Assembly: GCF_050459865.1 (NCBI RefSeq)
Contig: NZ_JBCMNM010000012.1
Coordinates: 124,001 to 188,000 of the forward strand
Origin: Rummeliibacillus pycnus_B
Lineage (GTDB): Bacteria; Bacillota; Bacilli; Bacillales_A; Planococcaceae
Length of the DNA stretch: 64,000 nt
Direction of reading: 5' to 3'
Shown one piece after another: positions 7,863 to 16,239 of this stretch (its first letter is position 1; the number at the start of each line of letters is the position of its first letter). The position numbers and the translations under genes are program-made. The notes beneath the pieces are model-generated. The model had not been told where the DNA came from. It saw only the letters and a list, made by a program, of their open reading frames with translations, and did no database searches.

Positions 7863-8795
7863 TTAATCAAGCGGTTCTAGTTTTGCTTCGATTAGTTCAC
7901 GTTCGCCTTCTAAAAATGGCGGTAAATCTAATTTTTGCCCTAGTTCTTCTACTGCTGCATCTGCAGTAAAACCTGGTCCATCTGTTGCCAGCTCAAATAA
8001 TATTCCATTTCTGTCACGTACATATAAACTTTGGAAGTAGAAACGGTCAATAATCCCAGATGTATGAAGCCCATAATCGATTAACTTATTGTTCCACATT
8101 TCAAGTTCCTCTTGATTTTCAACTCGAAGGGCTAAATGATGAATACTTCCACGACCTGGTTTTTCACTATCTGCTTCAAGCTCTTTCACGACAATTTCAC
8201 CCGTACGTTCACCTTTAACAGATTGAAGACGAACAAAGTCAACTTCATTTTCAACAACTGTAAAGCCAAATAAATCTTTCAACAAATTAACTGTTTTATT
8301 TAAATAACGAACAGTAATGTCAATTGTGCCCATAGCGAAAATTTGATGCTCCTCTGGTACTTCTGATGAGGTAACAGGCTGCCATGTTGTCGGAATTCTA
8401 GCACCATTATTATTTAAAAGGACCATTCGCAAATCCTCATGATCTTCAAAGAACAATGCATCCTGCCCCATATATGTTGTAATATCACCGTGTTTTACAT
8501 CTAGGTCTTCAAAGCGTTTTTTCCAATATTGTAAACTTTCATAGCTTGGTACTAATAAACCGATTTGTGTAATTGCATTCGTGCCTCGTTTCGTGCTTCC
8601 TGCAATTGGCATTTCAAAAAATGTAATATCAAGTCCAGGATTTCCTACTTCGTCTCCGTAAAATAGATGATACATCGATGGATCATCTTGGTTTACTGTT
8701 TTTTTCACGCGTCGTAATCCTAGAATATTTTGATAAAAATGATTATTCTTCTTTCCGTTTTTTGTTAGCATTGAAATATGGTGATGCCCTTTCAT
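7863..8795 (-). CDS. Ring-cleaving dioxygenase of the glyoxalase/VOC fold (MhqO/MhqA-like)
   Basis: A 310-residue protein made of two vicinal-oxygen-chelate repeats. Metal ligands are visible as HHHISM at the start, HHLAL near residue 215 and the Glu of ILFELATDGPGF near residue 264. This matches the Bacillus MhqA/MhqE/MhqO group of hydroquinone-type dioxygenases that act on quinone-like electrophiles. Ribosome site AAAGGAGC precedes ATG 8795. The MarR-family gene directly upstream and the shared half-site in both promoters suggest control by that regulator. Confidence 0.85.
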   Translation of the reverse strand: MKGHHHISMLTKNGKKNNHFYQNILGLRRVKKTVNQDDPSMYHLFYGDEVGNPGLDITFFEMPIAGSTKRGTNAITQIGLLVPSYESLQYWKKRFEDLDVKHGDITTYMGQDALFFEDHEDLRMVLLNNNGARIPTTWQPVTSSEVPEEHQIFAMGTIDITVRYLNKTVNLLKDLFGFTVVENEVDFVRLQSVKGERTGEIVVKELEADSEKPGRGSIHHLALRVENQEELEMWNNKLIDYGLHTSGIIDRFYFQSLYVRDRNGILFELATDGPGFTADAAVEELGQKLDLPPFLEGERELIEAKLEPLD

Positions 8796-8823
8796 ATAAA
8801 TCGCTCCTTTTTCAGTTGATCAA

Positions 8824-8832
8824 TCAAGTGAT
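8824..8832. promoter_or_regulatory. Putative MarR half-site TCAAGTGAT
   Basis: TCAAGTGAT upstream of the dioxygenase gene. The same nine bases occur at 9332-9340 upstream of the marR gene, there as one arm of an inverted repeat. Confidence 0.4.
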
Positions 8833-8845
8833 ACCTTAAAAAAAT

Positions 8846-9289
8846 TTACTCTGGTTGTAAATTTTTTTCATGTGTGTGTTTTTGTAACTTTGTTGTTAAT
8901 TCATATAATTGCCTTAGCTCTTCTTCTGTTAATGCTTCATTGAAGAAGGAGGACTGGAATGCCACTTGCTCAGGTGTTGCAACTTTTAATATATCTTCAC
9001 CTTTTTCGGTCAATGAAATCTTCTTTATCTTCCATTCCTGTTTACGCTCAATCAAGCCATCCTTTTCAAGTCGAGCTAACATTCGTGAAATTCCACCTTG
9101 TGTAACCGTTACTTTCTCTGCAAGTTCGGATTGTGTAATTGGCTGATAGGTTTGAATTTGAATCAGTACATCAAACTGCGCCACTGTTAAATCAAAGCGT
9201 TTTAAAAACTCATTCGATAACTGATTACTCTCTGTTACGAAGCGTGTCATTCGCATCCAAGTAAGTGATTCAAGTGTATTCTTTTTCAA
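8846..9289 (-). CDS. MarR-family transcriptional regulator (MhqR-like)
   Basis: A 147-residue winged-helix protein. The recognition region ITQSELAEKVTVTQGGISRMLARLEKDGLIERK lies near residues 50-85, followed by the wing and the EKGEDIL dimer helix. It starts with TTG at 9289, eight bases behind AAAGGAGG. MarR proteins bind palindromes as dimers and release them on ligand or thiol oxidation. Placement just before a ring-cleaving dioxygenase and an LLM oxidoreductase fits MhqR, the quinone-responsive repressor. Function by homology and context, not proven. Confidence 0.8.
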   Translation of the reverse strand: MKKNTLESLTWMRMTRFVTESNQLSNEFLKRFDLTVAQFDVLIQIQTYQPITQSELAEKVTVTQGGISRMLARLEKDGLIERKQEWKIKKISLTEKGEDILKVATPEQVAFQSSFFNEALTEEELRQLYELTTKLQKHTHEKNLQPE

Positions 9290-9318
9290 ATTGTTGTCCT
9301 CCTTTCTTTGTTCTTGTC

Positions 9319-9340
9319 ATCACTTTACTACTCAAGTGAT
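9319..9340. promoter_or_regulatory. Inverted-repeat operator upstream of marR
   Basis: ATCACTT and AAGTGAT arms separated by eight bases, 30-50 bases upstream of the regulator start. Probable autoregulatory operator. Confidence 0.5.
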
Positions 9341-9515
9341 AAATTGTCAACTACTTAGAATGAAATTGCATAATAAAGATTTATGAATTTGTAGAATAAG
9401 TATCTATAACGAAAAAAGTTACCTCAGTTAAAAAAAATTACATTACATATTGATAAAGTGAATCCTTTACTTCTGGTATCCGTAAATAATTATAAGGAAA
9501 AGGAGGCTGATTCAT

Positions 9516-9725
9516 ATGTTATTTTTATTAATTGTAATCCATTTACCATTCTACGGATTAGCGATATGGGGATTATATGAACCAGAAGAAGCGATTTTAT
9601 TTTTGGAAAAATGGCGTTATAAAGAAGAACCAGTGTTCTCTGATAAAGAAATGAAGTTATTTAAGTTTAGGAATATCTTAGCAATTGTATTGATGACATT
9701 AATTATTATTGTCTATGCTGTATGA
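9516..9725 (+). CDS. Small two-span membrane protein with EKWRYKE motif
   Basis: A 69-residue protein: hydrophobic span 1-20, a loop with PEEAILFLEKWRYKEEPVFS, then a second span (ILAIVLMTLIIIVYAV). AGGAGG lies nine bases before ATG 9516. The arrangement, with aromatic loop and an arginine just before the second span (KLFKFRN), resembles the DUF6199 type of small Firmicute membrane proteins. A clear paralogue is at 37633-37872 (DPEESYFYFEKWRYKEIPELS), and a possible fragment at 33840-33908. Function unknown. Confidence 0.7.
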   Translation: MLFLLIVIHLPFYGLAIWGLYEPEEAILFLEKWRYKEEPVFSDKEMKLFKFRNILAIVLMTLIIIVYAV

Positions 9726-9765
9726 TACATTTACACAAATTCCTTTTAAGTTTTGCCCATTCTTA

Positions 9766-10194
9766 TTAAACTGATGTACTAAATTCATTTAATAAGATAT
9801 TTTTTAGATTTTGTGAATTTTCTTTATCCAATCTTCCAAATCCTTCTTTCTCATTATTGCTGATAATTATTGCAGTTTCATTTTTATTAAACCAAATTCT
9901 ATATTCATAAATTTTCTCAGGTATATTTTTATCAATCATGTAGAATAGAGTTGCTAATATATCCTCTTTTCTTGCCATTTCAACTTTTGTTTTAGGTTCC
10001 CAACTCACATTTTCTAAATAGTTACTTATTAAATCTACCTTTTGTTGGTCCGTAATCATGAAAACATCTTCATAATTTCCTTCTTCGTTAACTTTTTGAA
10101 CATCCACTCTTGTTAACAGTTCTTCTTTTTCAGAACAAGCTGCAAGTATAATTCCAAAAGCGAATAAAAAAATCACATACATAATTCTTTTCAT
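9766..10194 (-). CDS. Putative lipoprotein, unknown
   Basis: A 142-residue protein with a lipoprotein signal peptide: MKRIMY, a hydrophobic core and the lipobox LAAC with Cys near residue 20. The mature part (TRVDVQKVNEEG, VFMITDQQKVDLISNYLENVSW, EYRIWFNKNETAIIISN) alternates strands and helices and looks like a small secreted domain anchored to the outer face of the membrane. A good ribosome site (GGGGGTG) precedes the ATG. No family recognised. Confidence 0.65.
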   Translation of the reverse strand: MKRIMYVIFLFAFGIILAACSEKEELLTRVDVQKVNEEGNYEDVFMITDQQKVDLISNYLENVSWEPKTKVEMARKEDILATLFYMIDKNIPEKIYEYRIWFNKNETAIIISNNEKEGFGRLDKENSQNLKNILLNEFSTSV

Positions 10195-10308
10195 TTATAA
10201 ACACCCCCAAGCATTTATACAATGAACAGCTATACATTGAAATTTTACAAATAGTAATTGCTAAATGATTCTTTCATTTCAACCAAATTTAACGCTACCG
10301 TCCCAAAA

Positions 10309-10776
10309 TCAACAGTCTTTCACAACAATATGTTTAGGATAATGAGTGATATCTTTAATTTCTGTTTTTATAAATTCAGGATATAGATCGACTTCATCAA
10401 GTTGAGCGATTGGGACCCATTTATATATCAAGCTTTCGCCTTCAATTCCGTAAAATTGGTTTGAATTAATCTCATAATCCTTATCTGTTGAGACTTGATA
10501 ATAGAATCCTATTTCATGAAAGTTATCTTCATTGTATTTAAAGAAATTTTCTACTGACCATAGTAATCTCTCTATTTGAACATCAATGCCAAGCTCTTCT
10601 TGAAGTTCCCTTTGCAATCCGTTCTGAGCTTGTTCTAATATTTTTACCCTACCACCTGGTAGCGACCAATTAGAATCATTGACAGATTTATGTATTAAAA
10701 TATGACCCTCTTTTACCAAAACTCCAACTACCCTATAATTGAAAATTCCTTGTTCTGTTTTAAATACGGCATCCAT
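10309..10776 (-). CDS. NUDIX hydrolase
   Basis: A 155-residue protein with a complete NUDIX box, G-x5-E-x7-REL-QEE-LGI, at about residues 42-64 (GRVKILEQAQNG then LQRELQEELGI). Such enzymes cleave nucleoside diphosphates linked to another group, with magnesium held by the REXXEE glutamates. The preceding stretch KSVNDSNWSLPGG is typical. RBS GAGGGGAG before ATG 10776. Substrate unknown. A second NUDIX gene lies nearby at 12329, of different sequence. Confidence 0.85.
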   Translation of the reverse strand: MDAVFKTEQGIFNYRVVGVLVKEGHILIHKSVNDSNWSLPGGRVKILEQAQNGLQRELQEELGIDVQIERLLWSVENFFKYNEDNFHEIGFYYQVSTDKDYEINSNQFYGIEGESLIYKWVPIAQLDEVDLYPEFIKTEIKDITHYPKHIVVKDC

Positions 10777-10836
10777 TTTAAATTACTCCCCTCATGTTTA
10801 AAGATTACTTTAGTTTATCGATACCCTTTTTAAGTA

Positions 10837-11364
10837 TTAACTTTCTTCAACATCGACAACAATATCTCCGAATAATTGATCATCAATGTAAACCTTTAGC
10901 TTCCATAACCCCGCAGTGGGAAACTCCATTAAAGAAGGTACGTGTGTAGTTGCACCATTATTAGGACTTATACCAACACCTGGATAAGACCAAACTTTAC
11001 TATCACCATCCGTTAATATCTTATGCTTCTCGCCTTTTTCATTGATGCCTACTACTTTTAAAGGTCCATCAAACTCGTCTTTATTTCCCCAAAAATGCCA
11101 CATATACTTGTTTCCTTTTCCTTCAATAATTGGATCAATTGCAACATGATCCCCACTACCTGATCCAATTAAGAATCCCATTCTCCCTTCTTTTCCAATC
11201 AATACATATTTTCCTTTCTTACCATCACCGAAATTTACGGGAATATCGAAAGTTGGACTCACTTCCCATTTTGTTGAATGTACTTCCCCTTTTCCCTGAG
11301 TCGTTTGTTCTGAACATCCAACTAATAATACTACTAATAATAATGCACCCAGTAGCTTTTTCAT
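10837..11364 (-). CDS. Lipoprotein, DUF4871-like
   Basis: A 175-residue secreted lipoprotein: MKKLLGALLLVVLLVGCSEQ gives a signal peptide with lipobox LVGC (Cys 17). The mature domain contains MWHFWGNKDEFDGPLKVVG and ends with FPTAGLWKLKVYIDDQLFG plus DIVVDV, a beta-rich immunoglobulin-like ending. The tandem gene at 11636 has the same landmarks (WLWHFWGIDKGE, SGKWALLVYIDHHLFD), so the two are paralogues. This pattern resembles the DUF4871 lipoproteins of Bacillus; I hold that assignment as likely only. Role at the cell surface is unknown. Confidence 0.7.
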   Translation of the reverse strand: MKKLLGALLLVVLLVGCSEQTTQGKGEVHSTKWEVSPTFDIPVNFGDGKKGKYVLIGKEGRMGFLIGSGSGDHVAIDPIIEGKGNKYMWHFWGNKDEFDGPLKVVGINEKGEKHKILTDGDSKVWSYPGVGISPNNGATTHVPSLMEFPTAGLWKLKVYIDDQLFGDIVVDVEES

Positions 11365-11479
11365 AAAACCCTCCCTTTATAAATGTTGAATTGATAACGG
11401 ATTGACCCGCTATTTTTAGTGAAGAAAAAATACACTTTCAAACAATGGATGCCGGGTAGTTTACGAGCAGACTTATGAA

Positions 11480-11640
11480 CAAATACATCTGAGAATTTTT
11501 AAAACAAACGAAAAGAATCAGTAACGGAAGGCTATGACAAAGTGGATCGTATCAATGTACAAGTGGTTCAAAGGAAATTAAAATACACAAAATATTCCAA
11601 AAAAATAAAATCCAATTAATCTATATTTCTGAAATCTACT
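11480..11640 (+). other. Short coding remnant in the gap
   Basis: A frame without a start, reading SVTEGYDKVDRINVQVVQR and ending in TAA near 11619, lies between the two lipoprotein genes on the opposite strand. A TAA directly before it prevents extension. It may be the end of a decayed gene; I cannot name it. Confidence 0.2.
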
Positions 11641-12160
11641 CATTTATATCCATTACTAACGTATCAAACAAATGATGATCAATATAAACTAACAGTGCCC
11701 ATTTTCCGGATTCCGGTAAGACAACGTTTGAAGGCATACTCGCATCAGCCCCATTAATTTTGCCACCACCGAGTACATTCTTTGTCCAAACTGCATCGCT
11801 AAAAACAGGAGTGATTTTTGCAGTATCTTTGTTATAACCAATGACTGTTATTTCCCCTTTATCAATTCCCCAAAAATGCCATAACCACTTTTGCACTTGA
11901 TTGGCCTTTAATTCTGGTCCTATGAATCCGATTTTATCTTTGTTACCAACCATATCGCTTCTTGATTCTGTATCAAATTGAGTAATTTTTTTGTCCCAAT
12001 TTATTTTTTCAAAATCCTTATCCTTCACAAATTTTGGTATATCATGTGGCAAACTCACATTATTTGCACTTTGTTCATCTTGATTCTTTGCCAAATTGCA
12101 TCCACTCACAACAAATAAACATAATAATAACAGTGCTATCAATTTAGTCTTAGAATTCAA
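11636..12160 (-). CDS. Lipoprotein, DUF4871-like (paralogue of 10837-11364)
   Basis: A 174-residue lipoprotein with core LIALLLLCLFVVSGC (lipobox VSGC). Its mature part shares WHFWG and the carboxyl-terminal GKWALLVYIDHHLFDTLVMDI with the neighbour downstream. TTG at 12160 is preferred as start because AAAGGGGG lies six bases ahead of it; the ATG two codons earlier directly abuts that site. The two genes are 272 bases apart and so may have separate promoters. Function unknown. Confidence 0.7.
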   Translation of the reverse strand: MNSKTKLIALLLLCLFVVSGCNLAKNQDEQSANNVSLPHDIPKFVKDKDFEKINWDKKITQFDTESRSDMVGNKDKIGFIGPELKANQVQKWLWHFWGIDKGEITVIGYNKDTAKITPVFSDAVWTKNVLGGGKINGADASMPSNVVLPESGKWALLVYIDHHLFDTLVMDINE

Positions 12161-12328
12161 CTCCATCCCCCTTTAACATATTTCATTTTGTTTAATTTTA
12201 ACATATTAAACCATTTATTATATAAAATTATATTTAGTGCAATTATATACAGTATAATGAAAATAAATCGATGTTAAGAATATAGAAAAAAGATTCAACA
12301 GTTATATATTTTCATAGGAGTGATGATA

Positions 12329-12730
12329 TTGAATGAAATGCAGAAATTTTGGAACGGTGCAGCTGCCATCATTATGTCAGATAACAAATTACTAATGGTT
12401 AGAGGAAAAGATACTTCAAGCTGGAGTGTTCCTTCTGGAGGCATTGAAAATGGCGAAACTGCAGAAGAAGCATGTGTAAGAGAAGTGTGGGAGGAAACTG
12501 GTTATAATGTAGGGATAAATAAATTGTTACAGATCAAAAAAGCATTAATCGGAAATTATCATGTCACCACATCTTATTTTCTTTGCAACGTGATTGATGG
12601 CCAAATTACATACCACGATCCAGATGAAATAATTGAAGAAATTTCTTGGAAAACATTTAATGATTTTAAAAAAATTCAACACGATTATCCAGAAAATAGA
12701 GAAATGTTACTATCCTATTTCAATGATTAG
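12329..12730 (+). CDS. NUDIX hydrolase
   Basis: A 133-residue enzyme with a perfect NUDIX box (GGIENGETAEEACVREVWEE followed by TGY) at about residues 37-60, preceded by SSWSVPSG. It should hydrolyse a nucleoside diphosphate derivative. TTG 12329 fits best as start: AGGAG is eight bases upstream, whereas the ATG and GTG slightly earlier are too close to it. Followed directly by a terminator, so it is a single-gene unit. Confidence 0.8.
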   Translation: MNEMQKFWNGAAAIIMSDNKLLMVRGKDTSSWSVPSGGIENGETAEEACVREVWEETGYNVGINKLLQIKKALIGNYHVTTSYFLCNVIDGQITYHDPDEIIEEISWKTFNDFKKIQHDYPENREMLLSYFND

Positions 12731-12762
12731 AAGCATTGATAAAAAATCCAATGCTTCTTCTA
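12728..12762 (+). terminator. Terminator of the NUDIX gene
   Basis: AGAAGCATTG and CAATGCTTCT, ten-base perfect stem with loop ATAAAAAATC, then TCTATTATTT. Confidence 0.7.
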
Positions 12763-12824
12763 TTATTTCAATGTTTTTTCAGCTTATGTTTGTAGCACTT
12801 ATTCTTTAGGGGGAGGCAAGAATA

Positions 12825-13250
12825 ATGATGAAATTTTATTCTGCTTTAGTTTTTACGGTAACTTTAGTGATTTTAGCATTCGTTTATTGGGATTATACAG
12901 AAAGTACAATGAAGGGAAACTCTGAAAATGGAATATGGAAAGCAATGTATAAAGAACAAAAAATCGGCGGTAGCTCAATAGGGTGGTTAGCTTCCATTAA
13001 ACAAAAAAACAAAGAAAAAATTACTGTAAAGAAAATCAAATTTTTAGAAGAAGATAAAGTATTAGTAGAGAGAACAGAGTTTTATGAAGGAAGAGATGAT
13101 ATTGATGGAACAGTATACTCCCTACATCCCTTTTCATATCCTGATATATATTTAGGAGATGCTCCTAAAGAAGGAAATTCATATCAGATTCAAATTATAT
13201 GGGAAGATAGTAGCGGGAAAGAACATAATGATAATATTAAACTGGAGTAA
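12825..13250 (+). CDS. Membrane-anchored protein of unknown function
   Basis: A 141-residue protein with an amino-terminal signal anchor (SALVFTVTLVILAFVYW, residues 5-21) and an extracellular beta-rich domain (GIWKAMYKEQKIGGSSIGWLA, VLVERTEFYEGRDDIDG, YQIQIIWEDSSGKEH). GGAGG is eight bases before ATG 12825. No cysteine lipobox, so it is anchored by the helix. I recognise no family. It has no close neighbour on its strand. Confidence 0.6.
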   Translation: MMKFYSALVFTVTLVILAFVYWDYTESTMKGNSENGIWKAMYKEQKIGGSSIGWLASIKQKNKEKITVKKIKFLEEDKVLVERTEFYEGRDDIDGTVYSLHPFSYPDIYLGDAPKEGNSYQIQIIWEDSSGKEHNDNIKLE

Positions 13251-13301
13251 TATAAGATTAGGATTATTTACGTTTTTGGAATATTACTCCTTCTTTCCTT
13301 A

Positions 13302-13336
13302 TCGAAAAAAAACGCACCCGATTAAATGAAGGTACG
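13302..13336 (-). terminator. Terminator of the Sel1-repeat gene
   Basis: On the minus strand AACGTACC pairs with GGTGCGTT (one G-T pair) and is followed by eight T, just after the stop at 13345. Confidence 0.65.
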
Positions 13337-13344
13337 TTCTCTCT

Positions 13345-14349
13345 CTATAGTTCTTTCAATTTCCTTTTCGCTTCTTCATCCCCCTGCAAAGCAGCTTTTT
13401 GATACCAATACTTCGCTTTTTTCATGTTGATCGGGGTTCCGGTACCAGATTCATAGCAGAAGCCCAGATTGAATTCACCGTCAACATCTTGTTTGTCAGC
13501 AGCCATTTGGTACCAGTGAATCGCTTCTTCACCTCGATCATTCTGGAAGGCTTCATGGCCAAGACGATTGGCGGCAAACACATCGCCTGCTAATGCTGAT
13601 TGTGTGAACCAATGGTTTGATTTTTCTAGGTCTTTTTCAATACCTACTCCATTTTCGTACATATACCCTAGTGTATACATAGATTCTGCCACACCTCGTT
13701 CTGCAGCAATTGAAAACAGTTCGTATGCACGCTTGTCATCCTTTTCTACATACTCACCGCGAAAATACATATCTGCGTAATTATTCATCGCATCCGCATG
13801 CCCTTTTAACGCTGCTTCCTTATAGCACTCAAATGTCTTCTCCCAATTTTCTTCTACAATCGTCCCATCATAATAGTAATTACCGAGCCAGTAGATCGCA
13901 TCGAGATTCCCTTGATTTGCTGCTGCTTCATACCAAACAAATGCCCAATCATTATGTCCTATGAATTTATAAAATTCCCCAAGTTCTAATTGAGCATCGA
14001 AATCACAGTTCATCGCATTTTGATACATCATTTTGGCTTCTTGTAATTCATCATCTTCCATGAAAATGGTTACTAATTCATCAGATGGATTGATGATTTC
14101 TTGTATGATCGTTTGCAAGTCATGTAGTAAAATGTCATGATATTTTGGGTCGTACGTTGAGATACTTTTCACTTGTGTATAGAGGATACCTATATCATCA
14201 GAAAAGTCGATTGCTGAAGTATGACAATACTCAAACACTTTGGAAATATTTGATATAACTTCATTCCCTGTCTCAATTAATGGAATAAGATTTGCAGCCA
14301 TAACATATCCATTTTCAGCAAGTTGTTGCTGCAGCTGTTGTAATTTCAT
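13345..14349 (-). CDS. Sel1-like repeat protein
   Basis: A 334-residue protein. From about residue 120 to the end it carries six Sel1-type repeats of about 36 residues, recognisable by A-x-x-x-L-G-x-x-Y blocks such as AIYWLGNYYYDG, AMNNYADMYFRG, SMYTLGYMYENG, AANRLGHEAFQ and GEFNLGFCYESGTG with WYQ/WFTQ-AA helices. Such solenoids act as protein-binding scaffolds. The first 110 residues form a separate helical domain without recognised family. It is encoded next to a TPR protein, but 117 bases apart with no evidence for a joint operon. Partner unknown. Confidence 0.8.
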   Translation of the reverse strand: MKLQQLQQQLAENGYVMAANLIPLIETGNEVISNISKVFEYCHTSAIDFSDDIGILYTQVKSISTYDPKYHDILLHDLQTIIQEIINPSDELVTIFMEDDELQEAKMMYQNAMNCDFDAQLELGEFYKFIGHNDWAFVWYEAAANQGNLDAIYWLGNYYYDGTIVEENWEKTFECYKEAALKGHADAMNNYADMYFRGEYVEKDDKRAYELFSIAAERGVAESMYTLGYMYENGVGIEKDLEKSNHWFTQSALAGDVFAANRLGHEAFQNDRGEEAIHWYQMAADKQDVDGEFNLGFCYESGTGTPINMKKAKYWYQKAALQGDEEAKRKLKEL

Positions 14350-14466
14350 GATGGTACACTTCCTTAATACGTTACTTAAAAATCATATTTTTTATTCTTA
14401 ACTTCGTATTATTTTAAAATAAATCAAACACTGCGTATAGAGTAAAAACAAACTTTTTAAAACAAG

Positions 14467-14952
14467 TTATTTCCAAGTTTCATCTAATTTATTTGCATAA
14501 AATTCAATTGCATTCTTATAATCTAAAATATTGTGATCTTGTGATGTCTCAGCAATACAGTGTAAGAGAAGTTCCATTGCTTCGTGGTGTTGTTTTAGAT
14601 TATATAATGTCATGGCGTAAAACACTTGAAGGGCCTTATTGTTTGGAAAGCATTCGATCGCTTTTAGAAGTGTCTTTTTCGCATTTCCATATTGACCAAG
14701 CGTTCTATATGTACTTCCTAATCCTAGTAATGCACCTTCAAGATCTTTATCAGCTAAGCCAAGTTGTATAGCTTTTTCATAATAAGGAACTGCTTTCGCT
14801 TCCTCCCCTAATGCATCATAGCTCCATGCACAATGGTAATTAATTAGAGCTTCATCTGGACATTCGCTAACTAATTCTAATAATAGTGAATTTGATTCAA
14901 TTAATAGACCTTTTTCTCTTAAATTGATCGCTTTTTGTAACTGTCCATCCAA
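14467..14952 (-). CDS. Tetratricopeptide-repeat protein
   Basis: A 161-residue helical repeat protein with at least three TPR motifs (ALINYHCAWSYDALGEEAKA then VPYYEKAI; GALLGLGSTYRTLGQYGNAK; LQVFYAMTLYNLKQHHEAME). It resembles stand-alone TPR proteins of bacilli that hold complexes together. Start is TTG at 14952 with AGGGGGG about ten bases upstream; no ATG is in a better place. The 41-base gap to the GNAT gene upstream suggests joint transcription. Confidence 0.75.
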   Translation of the reverse strand: MDGQLQKAINLREKGLLIESNSLLLELVSECPDEALINYHCAWSYDALGEEAKAVPYYEKAIQLGLADKDLEGALLGLGSTYRTLGQYGNAKKTLLKAIECFPNNKALQVFYAMTLYNLKQHHEAMELLLHCIAETSQDHNILDYKNAIEFYANKLDETWK

Positions 14953-14993
14953 TTTATTATAGCCCCCCTTAGGATTCCCTAATTATTTTTCTA

Positions 14994-15500
14994 TTAAATT
15001 TCATCCCATGCATACGTTAATAAATTGGCTTGTCCTCCTGCAATTTGGATAGTACATTGATCAATCAGTTTTGCACCTAATTTTTCATAAAAGTAACGAC
15101 TATTATTTTCTTCCAGTACTTTGACAATGGCGTTTTTAAAACCCTTTTGTTTAAATTTCTCAAGCAAATAACTAAGCAATTCCTTACCATATCCTTTTCC
15201 CTGATATTCTTCATAAAAATAAATGGATGTGACATCACCATCGTATAAGGGATACTCCTCCTCTTTCACTTTTGCCCCACATGAAAAACCAATTATTTTG
15301 TCATCGACTATTGCAACAATCACTATATCTTCAACACGTTGAATATTGCTTTTCCATAGGTCTGTCCTTTTTTCAACTGATAGATTTTGTAAAAACTCAT
15401 CACTCATAATCCCTTTATATGTCGTTTGCCAGCTCCGAACATGAACTTTTGCAATTTCCTTAGCATCTTCTATTTTTGCTTCTCGAATCATCATTGTCAT
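14994..15500 (-). CDS. GNAT-family N-acetyltransferase
   Basis: A 168-residue acetyltransferase. Motif A, the acetyl-CoA pyrophosphate loop, reads YFYEEYQGKGYGKELLSYLL near residues 92-111, and motif B NSRYFYEKLGAKLI follows. The amino end (IREAKIEDAKEIAKVHVRSW and TTYKGI) is typical of bacillary GNATs acting on small amines or protein N-termini. Its RBS AAGGGGG lies before ATG 15500. Substrate unknown. It precedes the TPR gene in the same direction. Confidence 0.85.
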   Translation of the reverse strand: MTMMIREAKIEDAKEIAKVHVRSWQTTYKGIMSDEFLQNLSVEKRTDLWKSNIQRVEDIVIVAIVDDKIIGFSCGAKVKEEEYPLYDGDVTSIYFYEEYQGKGYGKELLSYLLEKFKQKGFKNAIVKVLEENNSRYFYEKLGAKLIDQCTIQIAGGQANLLTYAWDEI

Positions 15501-15601
15501 GATTTTCCCCCTTCACTATCCTTCATTCCGCTTATCATAGACATACATAAAACCACCGTTTGCAAGAAAAAAATAGTATAAAATATTATATTTGTCGCGC
15601 C

Positions 15602-15988
15602 TTATCGGGAATTGCTATGCTCGTTGTGACTCCCGGAAATAATTTGTTTTTGGGCTTTTTTTGTTAACTTTTCAAAAACTAAATTATAAGAATGTAGTAT
15701 TAGATTTTCTATTAAGTCAGTGGGTAAACTTGAATCAATATAGATAGAGTTCCAGTGGGTTTTGTTCATATAATAGCCAGGGACAATACTTTCATAAGCC
15801 TCTCTTAACTCTTCAGCGTGAGTAGGTTCACATTTTAGAGTTATAATAGGTTTTCTTTCAGAATCTCCCCCCATCATCGCAAACATCTTTCCACCAATAT
15901 GATAACGATCCGCTTGCCAATCTTCTTGATAATCATGTGTTGCCCCAAGTAGGTTTAAACAAAATGAGTGTAGTTTTACTTTTTCCAT
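15602..15988 (-). CDS. MmcQ/YjbR-family protein
   Basis: A 128-residue protein with the CyaY-like YjbR landmarks: LHSFCLNLLGATHDYQEDW at the start, RYHIGGKMFAMMGG, PIITLKCEPTHAEELRE, VPGYYMNKTHWNSIY and the carboxyl-terminal LILHSYNLVFEKLTKK. Proteins of this family have a double-wing fold and are thought to bind DNA; their task is unclear. ATG 15988 has AAGGAGGG six bases upstream and is preferred over the earlier in-frame ATG. Confidence 0.8.
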   Translation of the reverse strand: MEKVKLHSFCLNLLGATHDYQEDWQADRYHIGGKMFAMMGGDSERKPIITLKCEPTHAEELREAYESIVPGYYMNKTHWNSIYIDSSLPTDLIENLILHSYNLVFEKLTKKAQKQIISGSHNEHSNSR

Positions 15989-16194
15989 TAAAATCCCTCC
16001 TTTTTGATATTCCACTTCTATTCAACAACCGATACAAGGTAATTATTTGTACATTTTACCATTAAAAGATATAAATGTATGCAACGAACCCTTTTGCTAA
16101 TACTCCATAGGATAAGGAATGAAACCAACAGTTTGTTATCAGAGCTTGTACTAGGTAAATCGGGAAAAGCTTATTTCCTCCCAATTATCAAAAA

Positions 16195-16232
16195 ATGCCT
16201 CCTTTTACATCGTAGAAAAGAAGGCACTTTTT
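16195..16232. terminator. Bidirectional terminator
   Basis: TGCCTCCTTTT and AAAAGAAGGCA pair with one G-T, T6 on the plus side and TTTTTTG on the minus side. It follows the collagen-like gene. Confidence 0.7.
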
Positions 16233-16239
16233 TATTAAA

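Noticed and set aside
7863..9289. Possible direct link of the MarR operon to the sulfur block
   Set aside because: No sigma-54 element and no shared operators; the distance is large.
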